Assembly (NCBI GenBank): GCA_003240755.1
Contig: QFNF01000008.1
Location: forward strand, 19,416-83,415
DNA from: Sphingomonas hengshuiensis
Lineage (GTDB): Bacteria; Pseudomonadota; Alphaproteobacteria; Sphingomonadales; Sphingomonadaceae
Length of the DNA stretch: 64,000 nt
Direction: 5' to 3'
Within the stretch, counting starts at the first letter, position 1. Every line of letters begins with the position of its first letter. Made by a program: the position numbers and the translations under genes. The notes beneath the pieces are model-generated. The model was not told where the DNA came from and did no database searches. It saw only the letters and a list, made by a program, of their open reading frames with translations. Below, piece by piece: positions 9,277-19,973 of the stretch.

Positions 9277-10281
9277 ATGCGTGTCGTCTCCGGCATCCAG
9301 ACCACCGGCAATCTCCACCTCGGCAATTATCTGGGCGCGATCCGCAACTGGGTGCGGTTGCAGGACCGGATGGGCACGGACGATGTGTGCCTGTTCTTCC
9401 TCGCCGACCTCCACGCGCTGACGGTGACGCAGGACCCGAAGGTCATGGCGTCGAACACGATCGAGATGGCCGCGACGCTGCTCGCGGCGGGGATCGATCC
9501 CGACCGGTCGATCCTGTTCAACCAGGCGCGCGTGCCGGCGCATAGCGAGCTGGCATGGATCCTGGGCGGCACGGCGCGGGTCGGCTGGCTCAACCGCATG
9601 ACCCAGTGGAAGGACAAGGCCGGCAAGAACCGCGAGGGCGCCAGCGTCGGGCTGTTCACCTATCCGGTGCTGCAGGCCGCCGACATCCTTGCATACCGGG
9701 CGACCCATGTGCCGGTGGGCGAGGACCAGAAGCAGCATCTCGAGCTGGCGCGCGATATCGCCACCAAGTTCAACCTCAATTTCGGGGTCGAGCTGTTCCC
9801 GCTGCCCGAACCAATGATTCCGGAGGATACGCCGCGGATCATGTCGCTGCGCGACGGTACCGCGAAAATGTCCAAGTCCGATCCGTCGGACATGAGCCGC
9901 ATCAACCTGATCGATTCGGACGACCAGATCGCGACCAAGTTCCGCAAGGCGAAGACCGACCCCGAACCCCTCCCGTCCGAAGTCGCGGGCCTCGCCGACC
10001 GGCCCGAGGCGCGCAACCTCGTCACCATCTTCGCGGCACTGTCGGGACAGAGCGCGCAGGACGTCCTCGGGCAGTTCGGCGGACAGGGGTTCGGCGCGTT
10101 CAAGCCGGCGCTCGCCGATCTGGCGGTGGCGAAGCTGGGACCGATCCGCGACCGGCTGGTCGCGCTGCTCGACGATCGCGCGGCGGTCGGCGCGACGCTC
10201 TCGAACGGCGCGGCAAAGGCCGAAGCGCTGGCCCGGCCGACGCTCCGCGCGGCGCAACAGGCAGTCGGCCTGCAGGTCTGA
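9277..10281 (+). CDS. trpS: Tryptophan--tRNA ligase
   Basis: TrpRS activates tryptophan with ATP and charges tRNA-Trp. The 334-residue length is standard for the bacterial class Ic enzyme. The HIGH-like motif appears as GNLHLGN near residue 12, and the KMSKS loop as AKMSKSDPS near residue 195. [15 protein letters not shown] is the typical Trp-binding region. The ATG at 9277 follows AGGAAA with good spacing. It sits directly downstream of murJ, an order repeatedly seen in alphaproteobacteria. Confidence 0.96.
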   Translation: MRVVSGIQTTGNLHLGNYLGAIRNWVRLQDRMGTDDVCLFFLADLHALTVTQDPKVMASNTIEMAATLLAAGIDPDRSILFNQARVPAHSELAWILGGTARVGWLNRMTQWKDKAGKNREGASVGLFTYPVLQAADILAYRATHVPVGEDQKQHLELARDIATKFNLNFGVELFPLPEPMIPEDTPRIMSLRDGTAKMSKSDPSDMSRINLIDSDDQIATKFRKAKTDPEPLPSEVAGLADRPEARNLVTIFAALSGQSAQDVLGQFGGQGFGAFKPALADLAVAKLGPIRDRLVALLDDRAAVGATLSNGAAKAEALARPTLRAAQQAVGLQV

Positions 10282-10304
10282 ACCTGATTTCCCTGTCATA
10301 GTGA

Positions 10305-11984
<1,680 letters not shown>

Positions 11985-12049
11985 GGTGGGTAATGGTGGG
12001 GTGGCGAAGCGATCACCATGCCCCACCCAACCCGTTCGGTTCGAGCAGC

Positions 12050-12130
12050 TTCGAGCCTGTCGAGAAGCGTCCGTCGAGAACACCTTGTTTGCGGCACCCC
12101 TTCTCGACTGCGGTTCTCGACAGGCTCGAA
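12050..12130. repeat. REP-like inverted repeat between pgm and dnaA
   Basis: TTCGAGCCTGTCGAGAA at 12050-12066 is matched by its exact reverse complement at 12114-12130. A nested pair GTCGAGAA (12073-12080) and TTCTCGAC (12101-12108) lies inside, so the whole 81-bp unit can fold into a long two-level hairpin. It separates two convergent genes and may act as a bidirectional terminator or mRNA stabiliser. Similar GAGCCTGTCGAGAA units are, from memory, dispersed repeats in sphingomonad and some other proteobacterial genomes. Confidence 0.75.
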
Positions 12131-12168
12131 CCTGCGCTCGACGCAAACGGGCGAGCGAAAAGGGGGCG

Positions 12169-13599
12169 TCAGCCTTCCAGCGAGCGCAACAGCGTGCGGA
12201 CCGCAGTATCGATCTCGCGGTCCACCCCGCGCAGTTCCTCGATCCGGCGCACGGCATGGATCACCGTCGAATGATCGCGGTTGCCGAACTTGCGGCCGAT
12301 CTCGGGCAGCGAGCGGGTGGTGAGGCGCTTGGCGAGGTACATCGCCACCTGTCGCGGCCGCGCGATCACCTGTGCCCGGCGGGCCGATATCAGGTCGAGC
12401 TGCTTCACCTCGAAATGCGCCGATACCGCGCGCTGGATATCATCGATCGTGACGCGCTTGGCAGGCCCGGCCAGCATCTCGCCCAGCGTTGCATGGGCGA
12501 ACGCCATGTCGATGGTGTCGCCGGTCAGCGACGCATAAGCGATCAGACGGTTGAGCGCGCCTTCCAGCTCGCGCACGCTGCCACGGATGCGGCCGGCGAG
12601 CAGGTCGACGACATCCCCGGGTACGGCGATACCCGGGACCTCGGCCAACTTGGCGGCGAGGATCGCGTGGCGCAGTTCGGTCTCCGGCGCCTTGATATCG
12701 GCGACGAGGCCACCGCCCAGTCGCGACAGCAGCCGCGGGTCGATCCCGTCGAGCAGCGCGGGCGATCGGTCGCAGGCGATCACCACCCGTTTGCCCGCAT
12801 CCATGAACGCGTTGATCGTGTGGAGACATTCCTCCTGCGTCGCGTCCTTGCCGGCGACGAACTGGAGGTCGTCGATCATCAGCAGGTCGACGCCGCGCAA
12901 CCTTGCCTTGAAACCGTGCGTATCGCGCGCGCGCATCGCCGCGACGAATTCGAACATGAAGCGCTCGGCCGGCAGATAGACCGCGCTGGCCGCCGGATCG
13001 GTGTCGAGGAAGGCATGGCCGATGGCGTGCATCAGGTGCGTCTTGCCGAGCCCCGTGCCGCTGTGAAGGAACAGGGGGCTGAAGCGCGGCACGCCCGGTT
13101 CGGCCACTGCCCTCGCGGCGTTGAACGCCACGCGGTTCGATGCCGATACGACGAACCGGTCGAAGCGATAGCGGGGGTCGAGCGCCGGATGTTCAACCGG
13201 TGCACGCTGCGGCACCGCGGCCACGGGGACCGGTGCCGGGTCGGCCAGCGGCGCGGGCGGCACGATCCGCGTCTGCAGGGCGGTGGCGGTTTCGACCACG
13301 ACGTCGCGGACCTGGGGAAGCTGGGCGCGGAATTCGTGGGTCAGACGTTCGGCATAATGGTTGCGGACCCAATCGGTCATGAAGGCGGAAGGGAGCGTCA
13401 GGCGGACGACACCGTCGCCGTCGGGAGCGACCAGTTCCATCGGCTTCAGCCACCGATCGAACAGCCGCTGCCCGGCGGATGCACGCAGGTTCTGGCGCAC
13501 GCGGGCCCACGCCGCCGCTACCGCCACCTGTTCATGATCCACCGGCATCGTCACGTCAGGCACACCCCTCCCGCACGGAGAATCAGGCTTCTCCGCCAC
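12169..13599 (-). CDS. dnaA: Chromosomal replication initiator protein DnaA
   Basis: DnaA binds oriC boxes and opens the origin using ATP. Domains seen: domain I (WARVRQNLRASAGQRLFDRWLKP), a short variable linker, AAA+ domain III with Walker A LHSGTGLGKTHLMHA and Walker B LLMIDDLQFV, and the DNA-binding domain IV with RQVAMYLAKRLTTRSLPEIGRKFGNRDHSTVIHAVRRIEEL split over the signature. The start is uncertain: GTG 13599 gives 476 residues and ATG 13548 gives 459; neither has a strong Shine-Dalgarno. The neighbouring rpsT-mutM order is typical of sphingomonads. I see no cluster of consensus DnaA boxes beside it. Confidence 0.95.
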   Translation of the reverse strand: MAEKPDSPCGRGVPDVTMPVDHEQVAVAAAWARVRQNLRASAGQRLFDRWLKPMELVAPDGDGVVRLTLPSAFMTDWVRNHYAERLTHEFRAQLPQVRDVVVETATALQTRIVPPAPLADPAPVPVAAVPQRAPVEHPALDPRYRFDRFVVSASNRVAFNAARAVAEPGVPRFSPLFLHSGTGLGKTHLMHAIGHAFLDTDPAASAVYLPAERFMFEFVAAMRARDTHGFKARLRGVDLLMIDDLQFVAGKDATQEECLHTINAFMDAGKRVVIACDRSPALLDGIDPRLLSRLGGGLVADIKAPETELRHAILAAKLAEVPGIAVPGDVVDLLAGRIRGSVRELEGALNRLIAYASLTGDTIDMAFAHATLGEMLAGPAKRVTIDDIQRAVSAHFEVKQLDLISARRAQVIARPRQVAMYLAKRLTTRSLPEIGRKFGNRDHSTVIHAVRRIEELRGVDREIDTAVRTLLRSLEG

Positions 13600-14025
13600 G
13601 TTTCGTCGTCGTCTAAAAATCCCCCTCGATCCCGCCGAAACGGTGATCGCACGCGAAGATTCGCGTGGGCCCCGGATCGCCGCAGCGGCGTCGGGGAGTG
13701 ATGTTTAGGAACGGGAGCGGCCGTCGATCAAGTCATCAAACAGAAATAAAGGCTGTTGACACGCCAAGCGCCGCAGAAATGCGTCGAATTTCTTTTTTAT
13801 CGTTATTTATCAATTGCTTATGCAAGGATTGCCGTGCCGTTCGGGGAGAATCCCCGGTTTTCCGCCATTTCCGAAAGTGGCGATTCGGACGCCCGGACCG
13901 GAACCGGTTCGGCGCTGCAGGACAAAGCGAAAACACCGGTTTTCGACATGGCGGACGGGACGCAAGAAACCCCGCCGACCCTGAGGTCGACGGGGTGCAT
14001 TGCTTGCCGACGATGCGTCAGCCGA
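13600..14025. other. dnaA leader / rpsT trailer intergenic region
   Basis: This stretch holds no convincing gene. From the right it contains the rpsT terminator (13970-13995) and a small hairpin CGAAAAC-ACCG-GTTTTCG (13928-13945). It also has an unusually AT-rich tract around 13785-13830 and about 180 bp of dnaA leader. A 66-codon minus-strand frame at 13736-13936 lacks support. One weak DnaA-box-like sequence (TTATGCAAG, 13818-13826, two mismatches) lies in the AT-rich tract; that is not enough to call an origin. Confidence 0.5.
13970..13995 (-). terminator. Rho-independent terminator of rpsT
   Basis: On the minus strand, CCCCGTCGAC and GTCGGCGGGG form a 10-bp stem with one G-T pair and a 6-base loop, directly followed by TTTCTT. 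It lies 31 bp past the rpsT stop. Confidence 0.8.
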
Positions 14026-14289
14026 TCAGGCGATCGCGCCGACCGCCTTCGTCAGGCGCGAGAACTTGCGGCTCGCGGTGTTCTTGTGCAGCACACCCTT
14101 GGCGACGCCACGGGCCAGTTCCGGCTGCACGTTCGCGAGCGCCGTGGTGGCGGCTTCGCGGTCGCCGGCGACGATCGCCGCTTCGACCTTCTTCACGAAG
14201 GTACGGATGCGGCCGACGCGCGCACCATTGATTTCCGCACGACGCGCATTGCGCCGGATACGCTTCTTCGCCTGTGGCGTATTCGCCAT
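14026..14289 (-). CDS. rpsT: 30S ribosomal protein S20
   Basis: S20 is a primary binder of 16S rRNA in the small subunit. The 87-residue, strongly basic protein begins [20 protein letters not shown] and contains the family helix [15 protein letters not shown] [14 protein letters not shown] and the end [20 protein letters not shown]. Start ATG 14289. It is followed by its own terminator before dnaA and preceded by mutM. Confidence 0.97.
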   Translation of the reverse strand: MANTPQAKKRIRRNARRAEINGARVGRIRTFVKKVEAAIVAGDREAATTALANVQPELARGVAKGVLHKNTASRKFSRLTKAVGAIA

Positions 14290-14382
14290 GCCGTCCTCGA
14301 CTCTCGCAAATGATTGGTGCCGATCGAGCAGATCCCGACCGGAGAAGGTGCGCCCCTTAAACCGTCGGACGCGCGCGGTCAA

Positions 14383-15195
14383 CTATTGCTGGCATGCCCG
14401 GCACCAGAAGGTGGAGCGTCCGCCATCGACGCGGCGCTCGACGGTGCCGCCGCACGGACACGCCGCGCCCTCCCGCCCATATACCCGGAACTGCTTGGAA
14501 AAATAACCGAGCTCGCCATCGGGCCGGGCATAGTCGCGCAGGGTCGATCCGCCCGCCTCGATCGCGGCGAGCAGCACCGCGCGAATCGCATCGACCAGCG
14601 CGGCCAGTCGCTGCGGCGCGATCTGTCCCGCCGGCCGGGTCGGGGCGATTCGCGCGACGTTGAGCGCCTCGCACACATAGATGTTGCCGAGTCCCGCGAC
14701 GATCCGCTGGTCGAGCAGCAGCAGCTTGATCGGGGCGATACGCCCGGCAAAACGGCGTTCGAGATGGTCGGCGGTCAGTTCCGGCCCCAGCGGTTCGGGA
14801 CCCAGCGCCACGAACGGCGGCCATGCGGCGACGTCGGCCGTCGGCATCAGGTCGACCGACCCGAAACGTCGCGGGTCATTCAGCACCACCTGCCGTCCCG
14901 ATGCCGTTTCGAGGACGAGGTGGTCATGCGGCAGCGGCACCTCCGGATCGACCCGCCAGCGCCCCGACATGCCGAGGTGAAAGATCAGGCTGTCGCCGCG
15001 ATCGGTGTCGATCACCCCGTATTTGGCGCGCCGCGACAGACCGGTGACGCTCGCCCCGGTCAGCCGCTGCCCGAGATCGACCGGCATGGCGCGGCGCAGA
15101 TCGGCACGATTCGCGACGACGCGGCTCAGCCGCTGGCCATGCAGCACCGGGGCCAGCCCGCGCACCGTGGTTTCGACTTCGGGAAGTTCGGGCAT
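14383..15195 (-). CDS. mutM: Formamidopyrimidine-DNA glycosylase (Fpg/MutM)
   Basis: This bifunctional base-excision enzyme removes 8-oxoguanine and formamidopyrimidines and nicks the abasic site. The 270-residue protein starts MPELPEVETTVRGL; after Met removal, Pro1 is the catalytic nucleophile and Glu follows, so the ATG at 15195 must be the start. The lysine in LSRRAKYGV, the helix-two-turn-helix segment with GLGNIYVCEALN, and the C-terminal zinc finger (CPCGG then CRACQ) are all present. Divergent from ubiE by 102 bp. Confidence 0.97.
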   Translation of the reverse strand: MPELPEVETTVRGLAPVLHGQRLSRVVANRADLRRAMPVDLGQRLTGASVTGLSRRAKYGVIDTDRGDSLIFHLGMSGRWRVDPEVPLPHDHLVLETASGRQVVLNDPRRFGSVDLMPTADVAAWPPFVALGPEPLGPELTADHLERRFAGRIAPIKLLLLDQRIVAGLGNIYVCEALNVARIAPTRPAGQIAPQRLAALVDAIRAVLLAAIEAGGSTLRDYARPDGELGYFSKQFRVYGREGAACPCGGTVERRVDGGRSTFWCRACQQ

Positions 15196-15297
15196 GCTAT
15201 CCTTATTGTCGCCCGCGCCCCTCGCCGGGCCCAGGATGATGCGAAGAAAGCTAGGTTCGGTTTGCTCCCGCCACAAGGCAACGCTAGGGCTGTCGCC

Positions 15298-16029
15298 ATG
15301 AACGATACGGTATCCTTCGGCTATGAAGACGTAGCCCCCGACGAGAAGACGCGGCGCGTCGGCGACGTCTTTGCGAACGTCGCTGCCCGCTACGACCTGA
15401 TGAACGACGCGATGTCGGGGGGCATGCATCGGTTGTGGAAGGACCGGTTCGTCGCGCGGGTGAAGCCGCAGAAGGACGATGCGATCCTCGACATGGCCGG
15501 CGGCACCGGCGACATCGCGTTCCGCATGGCGAAATCGGGCGCGGCCGTCACCGTCGCCGACATCAACCCGGCGATGCTGGGCGTGGGCATGGAACGCGCC
15601 GCCAAGCGCGGGATCGACGGGCTGCTATGGTCCGAACAGAATGCCGAGACGCTGGACTTCGCCGATCGCAGCTTCGATGCCTATACGATCGCGTTCGGCA
15701 TCCGCAACGTGACCGATATCCCCAGGGCCCTGCGCGAGGCGCACCGCGTGCTGAAGCGCGGCGGGCGGTTCTTCTGCCTCGAATTCTCGACCGTGACATG
15801 GCCGGGCTTTGCCGATGTGTATGACCAGTATTCGCACAAGCTGGTGCCCAAGCTGGGCAAGCTGCTGGCGAACGACGAGGACAGCTATCGCTATCTGATC
15901 GAGTCCATCCGACGTTTTCCCGACATGCCGACCTTTGAGCGGATGATCGGTGCGGCGGGGTTCATCCGTACCCGGGTCGAACCGATCATGGGCGGACTGG
16001 TCGCGATCCATAGCGGGTGGAAGATTTGA
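15298..16029 (+). CDS. ubiE: Demethylmenaquinone/2-methoxy-6-polyprenyl-benzoquinol methyltransferase UbiE
   Basis: UbiE performs the C-methylation in ubiquinone synthesis using S-adenosylmethionine. At 243 residues it has the normal length. It shows GDVFANVAARYDLMNDAMSGG, the SAM-binding LDMAGGTGDIAFRMA, FGIRNVTD and the C-terminal GGLVAIHSGWK. Start ATG 15298. ubiB lies 146 bp downstream, separated by a REP-like palindrome, so quinone genes are clustered as in many alphaproteobacteria. Confidence 0.96.
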   Translation: MNDTVSFGYEDVAPDEKTRRVGDVFANVAARYDLMNDAMSGGMHRLWKDRFVARVKPQKDDAILDMAGGTGDIAFRMAKSGAAVTVADINPAMLGVGMERAAKRGIDGLLWSEQNAETLDFADRSFDAYTIAFGIRNVTDIPRALREAHRVLKRGGRFFCLEFSTVTWPGFADVYDQYSHKLVPKLGKLLANDEDSYRYLIESIRRFPDMPTFERMIGAAGFIRTRVEPIMGGLVAIHSGWKI

Positions 16030-16058
16030 TCGCGATTCCGGCGGACCGCTTTCCGTCC

Positions 16059-16155
16059 CGTCATTCCGGCGAAAGCCGGAATCCATTGTGTCGGGTGCCG
16101 TCGATGGATCGCAACCGTGCCGCGTCCATGGATTCCGGCCTCCGCCGGAATGACG
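16059..16155. repeat. Paired REP-like palindromic units between ubiE and ubiB
   Basis: Two inverted copies of a CGTCATTCCGGC...GCCGGAATCCAT unit (16059-16086 and 16126-16155) flank a 39-bp spacer; each copy is itself a short hairpin (ATTCCGGC-GAAA-GCCGGAAT and ATTCCGGC-CTCC-GCCGGAAT). Such head-to-tail REP pairs are common intergenic mobile repeats in alphaproteobacteria. The element sits between co-oriented genes and could attenuate read-through into ubiB. Confidence 0.8.
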
Positions 16156-16174
16156 TCGGGAGCACGCGCGCCGC

Positions 16175-17707
16175 ATGACCTCGACGCTCACCCATGGCTG
16201 GCGCATCCTGAAATGGGGGCGCACGCTGGCGCGCCACGGCGCGCTGATCGATATCGAGCGCAATCCGCGCACGCCGCCGCGGCTGCGCCGGGTGGTGCGA
16301 CTCGCCCGGTTCGGTGCGCGCGTGCCCCGGACGCCACGCTATGCCGAGGCGTTCGCCGCGCTGGGCCCCGCCGCGATCAAGCTGGGCCAGACGCTGGCGA
16401 CCCGCCCCGACCTGGTCGGCGAGGCCGTCGCGCAGGACCTGCTCAGCCTGCAGGACGCGCTGCCGCCGCTGCCGTGGAACGTGGTGCGCCCGGCGATCGA
16501 ATCGGGGCTGGGCCGGCCGATCGAGGCGCTGTTCGCGTCGATCGAGGAGACGCCGGTCGGCGCCGCCTCCATCGCGCAGGTCCACCGTGCGATCACCACC
16601 GATGGCCGGCAGGTCGCGGTGAAGGTGCTGCGCCCCGGCGTCGAATCGCAGTTCTTCGACGCGATCGAGACCTATGAATGGGCGGCCGCGCGACTGGAGA
16701 CGATGGGGGGCGAACTGAAGCGGCTGCGCCCGCGCCTCGTCATCGAGACGATGAAGCGCTGGACCGCGCGCGAGCTCGACCTGCGTCGCGAGGCCGCCTC
16801 CGCCTCCGAACTGGCGACGGGCATGGAGGCGGAGCCCGACTTCACCATCCCGGCGATCGATTGGCAGCGTACCACGTCAAAGGTGCTGACCACCGAATGG
16901 ATCGACGGCATCAAGCTGTCGAACCGCCCGGCGCTGATCGCCGCGGGACACGATCTGAACGCGATGGCGACGCGGCTGGTGCGCGCGTTCCTGCGCCAGG
17001 CGATCGCCGACGGCTTCTTCCATGCCGACATGCATCAGGGAAACCTGTTCGCGCTGCCCGACGGGCGCATCGCCGCGATCGATTTCGGGATCATGGGGCG
17101 GATCGACCGCCGTGCGCGCGTGTGGCTGGCGGAAATCCTCTACGGCCTGATTACCGGCGACTATAAACGCGTCGCCGAGATCCATTTCGAGGCGGGCTAT
17201 GTCCCCGCACACCACAATGTCGCCGAGTTCGCGACGGCACTGCGCGCGGTCGGCGAACCGATGCGCGGTCTTGCGGTCAAGGACATGTCGGTCGGCATGA
17301 TGCTCGATTCGCTGTTCAACATCACCCGCGACTTCGACATGCAGACGCAGCCGCATCTGCTGCTGCTGCAAAAGACGATGGTGATGGTCGAGGGGGTTGC
17401 GACGGCGCTCGATCCCGACATCAACCTGTGGGAAACGGCGGCGCCGTTCGTGCGCGGCTGGATCCGGGACGAACTCGGGCCGGAGGCGATGGTCGCCGAC
17501 CGGATCATCACCGACCTGCGTACCTTCGCCCGCCTGCCCGACCTGCTCCGCAATATCGAGGCGCGCTATCCGGGGCCGGGCGGCGCCCCGCCCTCCCCGC
17601 CGCTGCCCGATGTCGCAGTGGTCAAGGTCGGCGGCGGCTGGCGCTACGCGCTGGTCGCGCTGGCGAGCGGCGCGGCGGGGGCCGCGTTGATGCAGTTGCT
17701 GGGATGA
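16175..17707 (+). CDS. ubiB: UbiB-family atypical kinase/ATPase for ubiquinone biosynthesis
   Basis: UbiB/ABC1 proteins are membrane-associated ATPases required for the ubiquinone hydroxylation stage. The 510-residue protein has the KxGQ motif as AIKLGQTLATRPD, the Ala-rich nucleotide loop as GAASIAQVHRA, the lysine in VAVKVLRPG, the catalytic loop with GFFHADMHQGNLF and the IDFGIMGR metal motif. Two hydrophobic segments end the protein (about 480-508). Its stop overlaps the next start (ATGA), making it the first gene of a tightly packed operon. Confidence 0.95.
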   Translation: MTSTLTHGWRILKWGRTLARHGALIDIERNPRTPPRLRRVVRLARFGARVPRTPRYAEAFAALGPAAIKLGQTLATRPDLVGEAVAQDLLSLQDALPPLPWNVVRPAIESGLGRPIEALFASIEETPVGAASIAQVHRAITTDGRQVAVKVLRPGVESQFFDAIETYEWAAARLETMGGELKRLRPRLVIETMKRWTARELDLRREAASASELATGMEAEPDFTIPAIDWQRTTSKVLTTEWIDGIKLSNRPALIAAGHDLNAMATRLVRAFLRQAIADGFFHADMHQGNLFALPDGRIAAIDFGIMGRIDRRARVWLAEILYGLITGDYKRVAEIHFEAGYVPAHHNVAEFATALRAVGEPMRGLAVKDMSVGMMLDSLFNITRDFDMQTQPHLLLLQKTMVMVEGVATALDPDINLWETAAPFVRGWIRDELGPEAMVADRIITDLRTFARLPDLLRNIEARYPGPGGAPPSPPLPDVAVVKVGGGWRYALVALASGAAGAALMQLLG

Positions 17708-18798
17708 TCCGCGCGCGACCGCCGATATGGCTGTCGTCGTCCAGCCGGTTCGCGATGCTGCGCCCGGCGATCGCCATCGCGCTGGCGATCCTGTTTGCGC
17801 TGCTGCTCGCATCTGCCTGGGTCCGGCCGGGCGAGGAGAGCGGCGTGCGCGGCAGCGGGCAGACCGATCTCGGCCTCTACGGCGCGGTGGTCGACGGGCT
17901 GCGCGCCGGTGGCGATTATTATGGCGTGGCGGCGCAGGAACTGCGCGCGGGCGGATATCCGCTGCGTCCCTTTCCCGCCGTGCGCCTGCCGACGCTGGCG
18001 GTGGTGCAGGCGGCGCTGCCCGACGCGGTGCCGATCGCCGCGATGGTGCTGCTCGCCGTCGCCACCGGGCTCGCCTGGACCCGCCGCATCGGCGAATGGT
18101 TCGCGCGCGGAGTTCCGCGCATCACCGCGCTGTTTCTGCTGGCCGGGGGCATGGTCGCGTTCGTCCAGCCGTCGCTGGTGCATTTCCACGATCTTTGGGC
18201 CGGGCTGCTGATCGCGCTGTCGCTCGCCCTCCGGCGCGACGATCGCTGGATCGAGCCTGTCGCGGTCGCGCTGTGCGCCATGGTGATCCGCGAGACGGCG
18301 GCGCTCTATGCGCTGGTGATGTTCGCCATGGCGCTGGTCGAGGGGCGGCGGCGCGAGGCGCTGGGCTGGATCGCGGCGCTGCTGGTGTTCGTCGCACTGC
18401 TGTCGCTGCATGCGCGGGCGGTCAGCATGATCGCCGGGCCGCTCGATGCCGTATCGCCGGGATGGAGCGGGCTGCACGGGCCGGGGCTGTTCGCCTCCGC
18501 CATGGCGCGATCGACCGCGCTGACGCTGCTGCCATGGTGGCTGGGTGCGCCGCTGGCCATGCTGGCGCTGATCGGATGGGTGGCGGCGCCGGGGCCGCTG
18601 GGTCTGCGCGCGGCGCTGGTGTTCGGCGGTTACGCGGCGGCGATCGCGCTGTTCGCACGGACCGACACCTTCTACTGGGTATTGGCCGCCGCCCCGGCCG
18701 GCCTGGTCGGTTTGGCGTTCCTGCCCGATGCCGTGCGCGACCTGGCGCGGACGTTGCTCGACAGACGGCGCGTTCGGGTGCACAGGATCACGCGATGA
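17704..18798 (+). CDS. Multi-spanning membrane protein of unknown function
   Basis: The 364-residue product is almost entirely hydrophobic, with about eight to nine predicted membrane segments starting at residues 18-40 (LRPAIAIALAILFALLLASAW). The first extracytoplasmic stretch carries QTDLGLYGAVVDGLRAGGDYYGVAAQELRAGGYPLRPFPAVRLPTL, split by acidic residues. That loop resembles GT-C/DUF2029-type glycosyltransferase scaffolds, but I do not recognise a specific family. Start ATG 17704 overlaps the ubiB stop and its own stop overlaps coaBC, so it is translated as part of the ubiB-coaBC-dut operon. Confidence 0.75.
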   Translation: MIRARPPIWLSSSSRFAMLRPAIAIALAILFALLLASAWVRPGEESGVRGSGQTDLGLYGAVVDGLRAGGDYYGVAAQELRAGGYPLRPFPAVRLPTLAVVQAALPDAVPIAAMVLLAVATGLAWTRRIGEWFARGVPRITALFLLAGGMVAFVQPSLVHFHDLWAGLLIALSLALRRDDRWIEPVAVALCAMVIRETAALYALVMFAMALVEGRRREALGWIAALLVFVALLSLHARAVSMIAGPLDAVSPGWSGLHGPGLFASAMARSTALTLLPWWLGAPLAMLALIGWVAAPGPLGLRAALVFGGYAAAIALFARTDTFYWVLAAAPAGLVGLAFLPDAVRDLARTLLDRRRVRVHRITR

Positions 18799-19973
18799 CA
18801 CGCATATTGCTGATCGTCGGTGGAGGCATCGCCGCGTACAAGGCGTGCGAGCTGATCCGCCTGCTCCGCGGGGCCGGGCACAGCGTCCGCTGCGTCCTGA
18901 CCGATGGCGGCGCGCAGTTCGTGACGCCGATGACGCTGGCGGCGCTCAGTGAACAACCGGTCCATACTAGCCTGTGGGATTTGAAGGACGAGGCGGAGAT
19001 GGGCCATATCCAGCTCAGCCGCCAGGCCGATCTGGTCGTCGTCGCGCCGGCCACCGCCGACCTGATGGCGCGCATGGCGGCGGGCGTCGCCGACGACCTC
19101 GCCACCACGCTGCTGCTCGCCACGGACAAGCCGGTGCTGGCGGTCCCGGCGATGAACGTCCGCATGTGGCAGCATGCCGCGACCGCGCGCAACGTCGCGA
19201 CGCTGCGCCGCGACGGCGTGAGCGTGATGGAGCCCGACGCAGGCGCGATGGCATGCGGCGAGTTCGGTCCCGGCCGCCTGCCCGAACCGGCCGCGATCGT
19301 CGCCATGATCGAGGCGATGACCGCGCCGGCCGCGCCGCAGTCGCTGGCCGGACGCCGCATCCTCGTCACCGCCGGACCGACGCACGAACCGATCGATCCG
19401 GTCCGCTACCTCGCCAACCGCTCGTCGGGCAAACAGGGGTTCGCGATCGCCGCCGCCTGTGCCGCGCGCGGGGCCAGCGTGACGCTGGTCGCCGGCCCGG
19501 TGACACTGCCGACTCCGGCGGGAGTCGCGCGCGTCGACGTCGAATCGGCGCGCGACATGGCCAATGCCGTCGCACAGGCGCTGCCCGCCGATGCGGCGGT
19601 GATGGTCGCCGCGGTCGCCGACTGGCATGTCGAGACGGCTCCGTCCAAGCTCAAGAAGGGCGACGGGCCGCCGGTGCTGACGCTGCAACCCAATCCCGAC
19701 ATCCTCGCGATGCTCGGCCGATCCCCACGCCGCCCGCGCCTGCTGGTGGGCTTCGCGGCGGAAACCGACGACGTGCTGACCCATGCCACCGCCAAACGGA
19801 TTGCCAAGAATGCCGACTGGATCGTCGCCAACGACGTGTCGGGTGACGTCATGGGCGGCGACCGCAACGCCGTACACCTCGTCACCGCCGACGGGATCGA
19901 GCCGTGGGCGGACGCGCCCAAGGGGGATGTCGCCGCCCGCCTTGCCGATCGGATCGCCGATGCGCTGGCTTAG
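18795..19973 (+). CDS. coaBC: Bifunctional phosphopantothenoylcysteine decarboxylase/phosphopantothenate-cysteine ligase
   Basis: CoaBC makes 4'-phosphopantetheine for coenzyme A by ligating cysteine to phosphopantothenate (CoaB) and decarboxylating the product (CoaC). The 392-residue fusion has the CoaC flavoprotein half with GGGIAAYKACELIR, APATADLMARMAAG, the PAMNVRMW motif, and the substrate-clamp cysteine in MACGEFGPGR. The CoaB half begins near 175 with ILVTAGPTHEPIDPVRYLANRSSGKQG split around the glycine loop and contains ANDV. ATGA overlap with the upstream membrane gene; 14-bp overlap with the next gene. Confidence 0.96.
   Translation: MTRILLIVGGGIAAYKACELIRLLRGAGHSVRCVLTDGGAQFVTPMTLAALSEQPVHTSLWDLKDEAEMGHIQLSRQADLVVVAPATADLMARMAAGVADDLATTLLLATDKPVLAVPAMNVRMWQHAATARNVATLRRDGVSVMEPDAGAMACGEFGPGRLPEPAAIVAMIEAMTAPAAPQSLAGRRILVTAGPTHEPIDPVRYLANRSSGKQGFAIAAACAARGASVTLVAGPVTLPTPAGVARVDVESARDMANAVAQALPADAAVMVAAVADWHVETAPSKLKKGDGPPVLTLQPNPDILAMLGRSPRRPRLLVGFAAETDDVLTHATAKRIAKNADWIVANDVSGDVMGGDRNAVHLVTADGIEPWADAPKGDVAARLADRIADALA

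Noticed and set aside
13736..13936. A 66-codon minus-strand ORF in the dnaA leader with an HTH-like end
   Set aside because: No Shine-Dalgarno, overlaps hairpins past the rpsT terminator, and the HTH resemblance covers only about 15 residues.
13600..14025. Chromosomal origin oriC beside dnaA
   Set aside because: Only one weak DnaA-box-like 9-mer is visible; alphaproteobacterial origins are often not next to dnaA.
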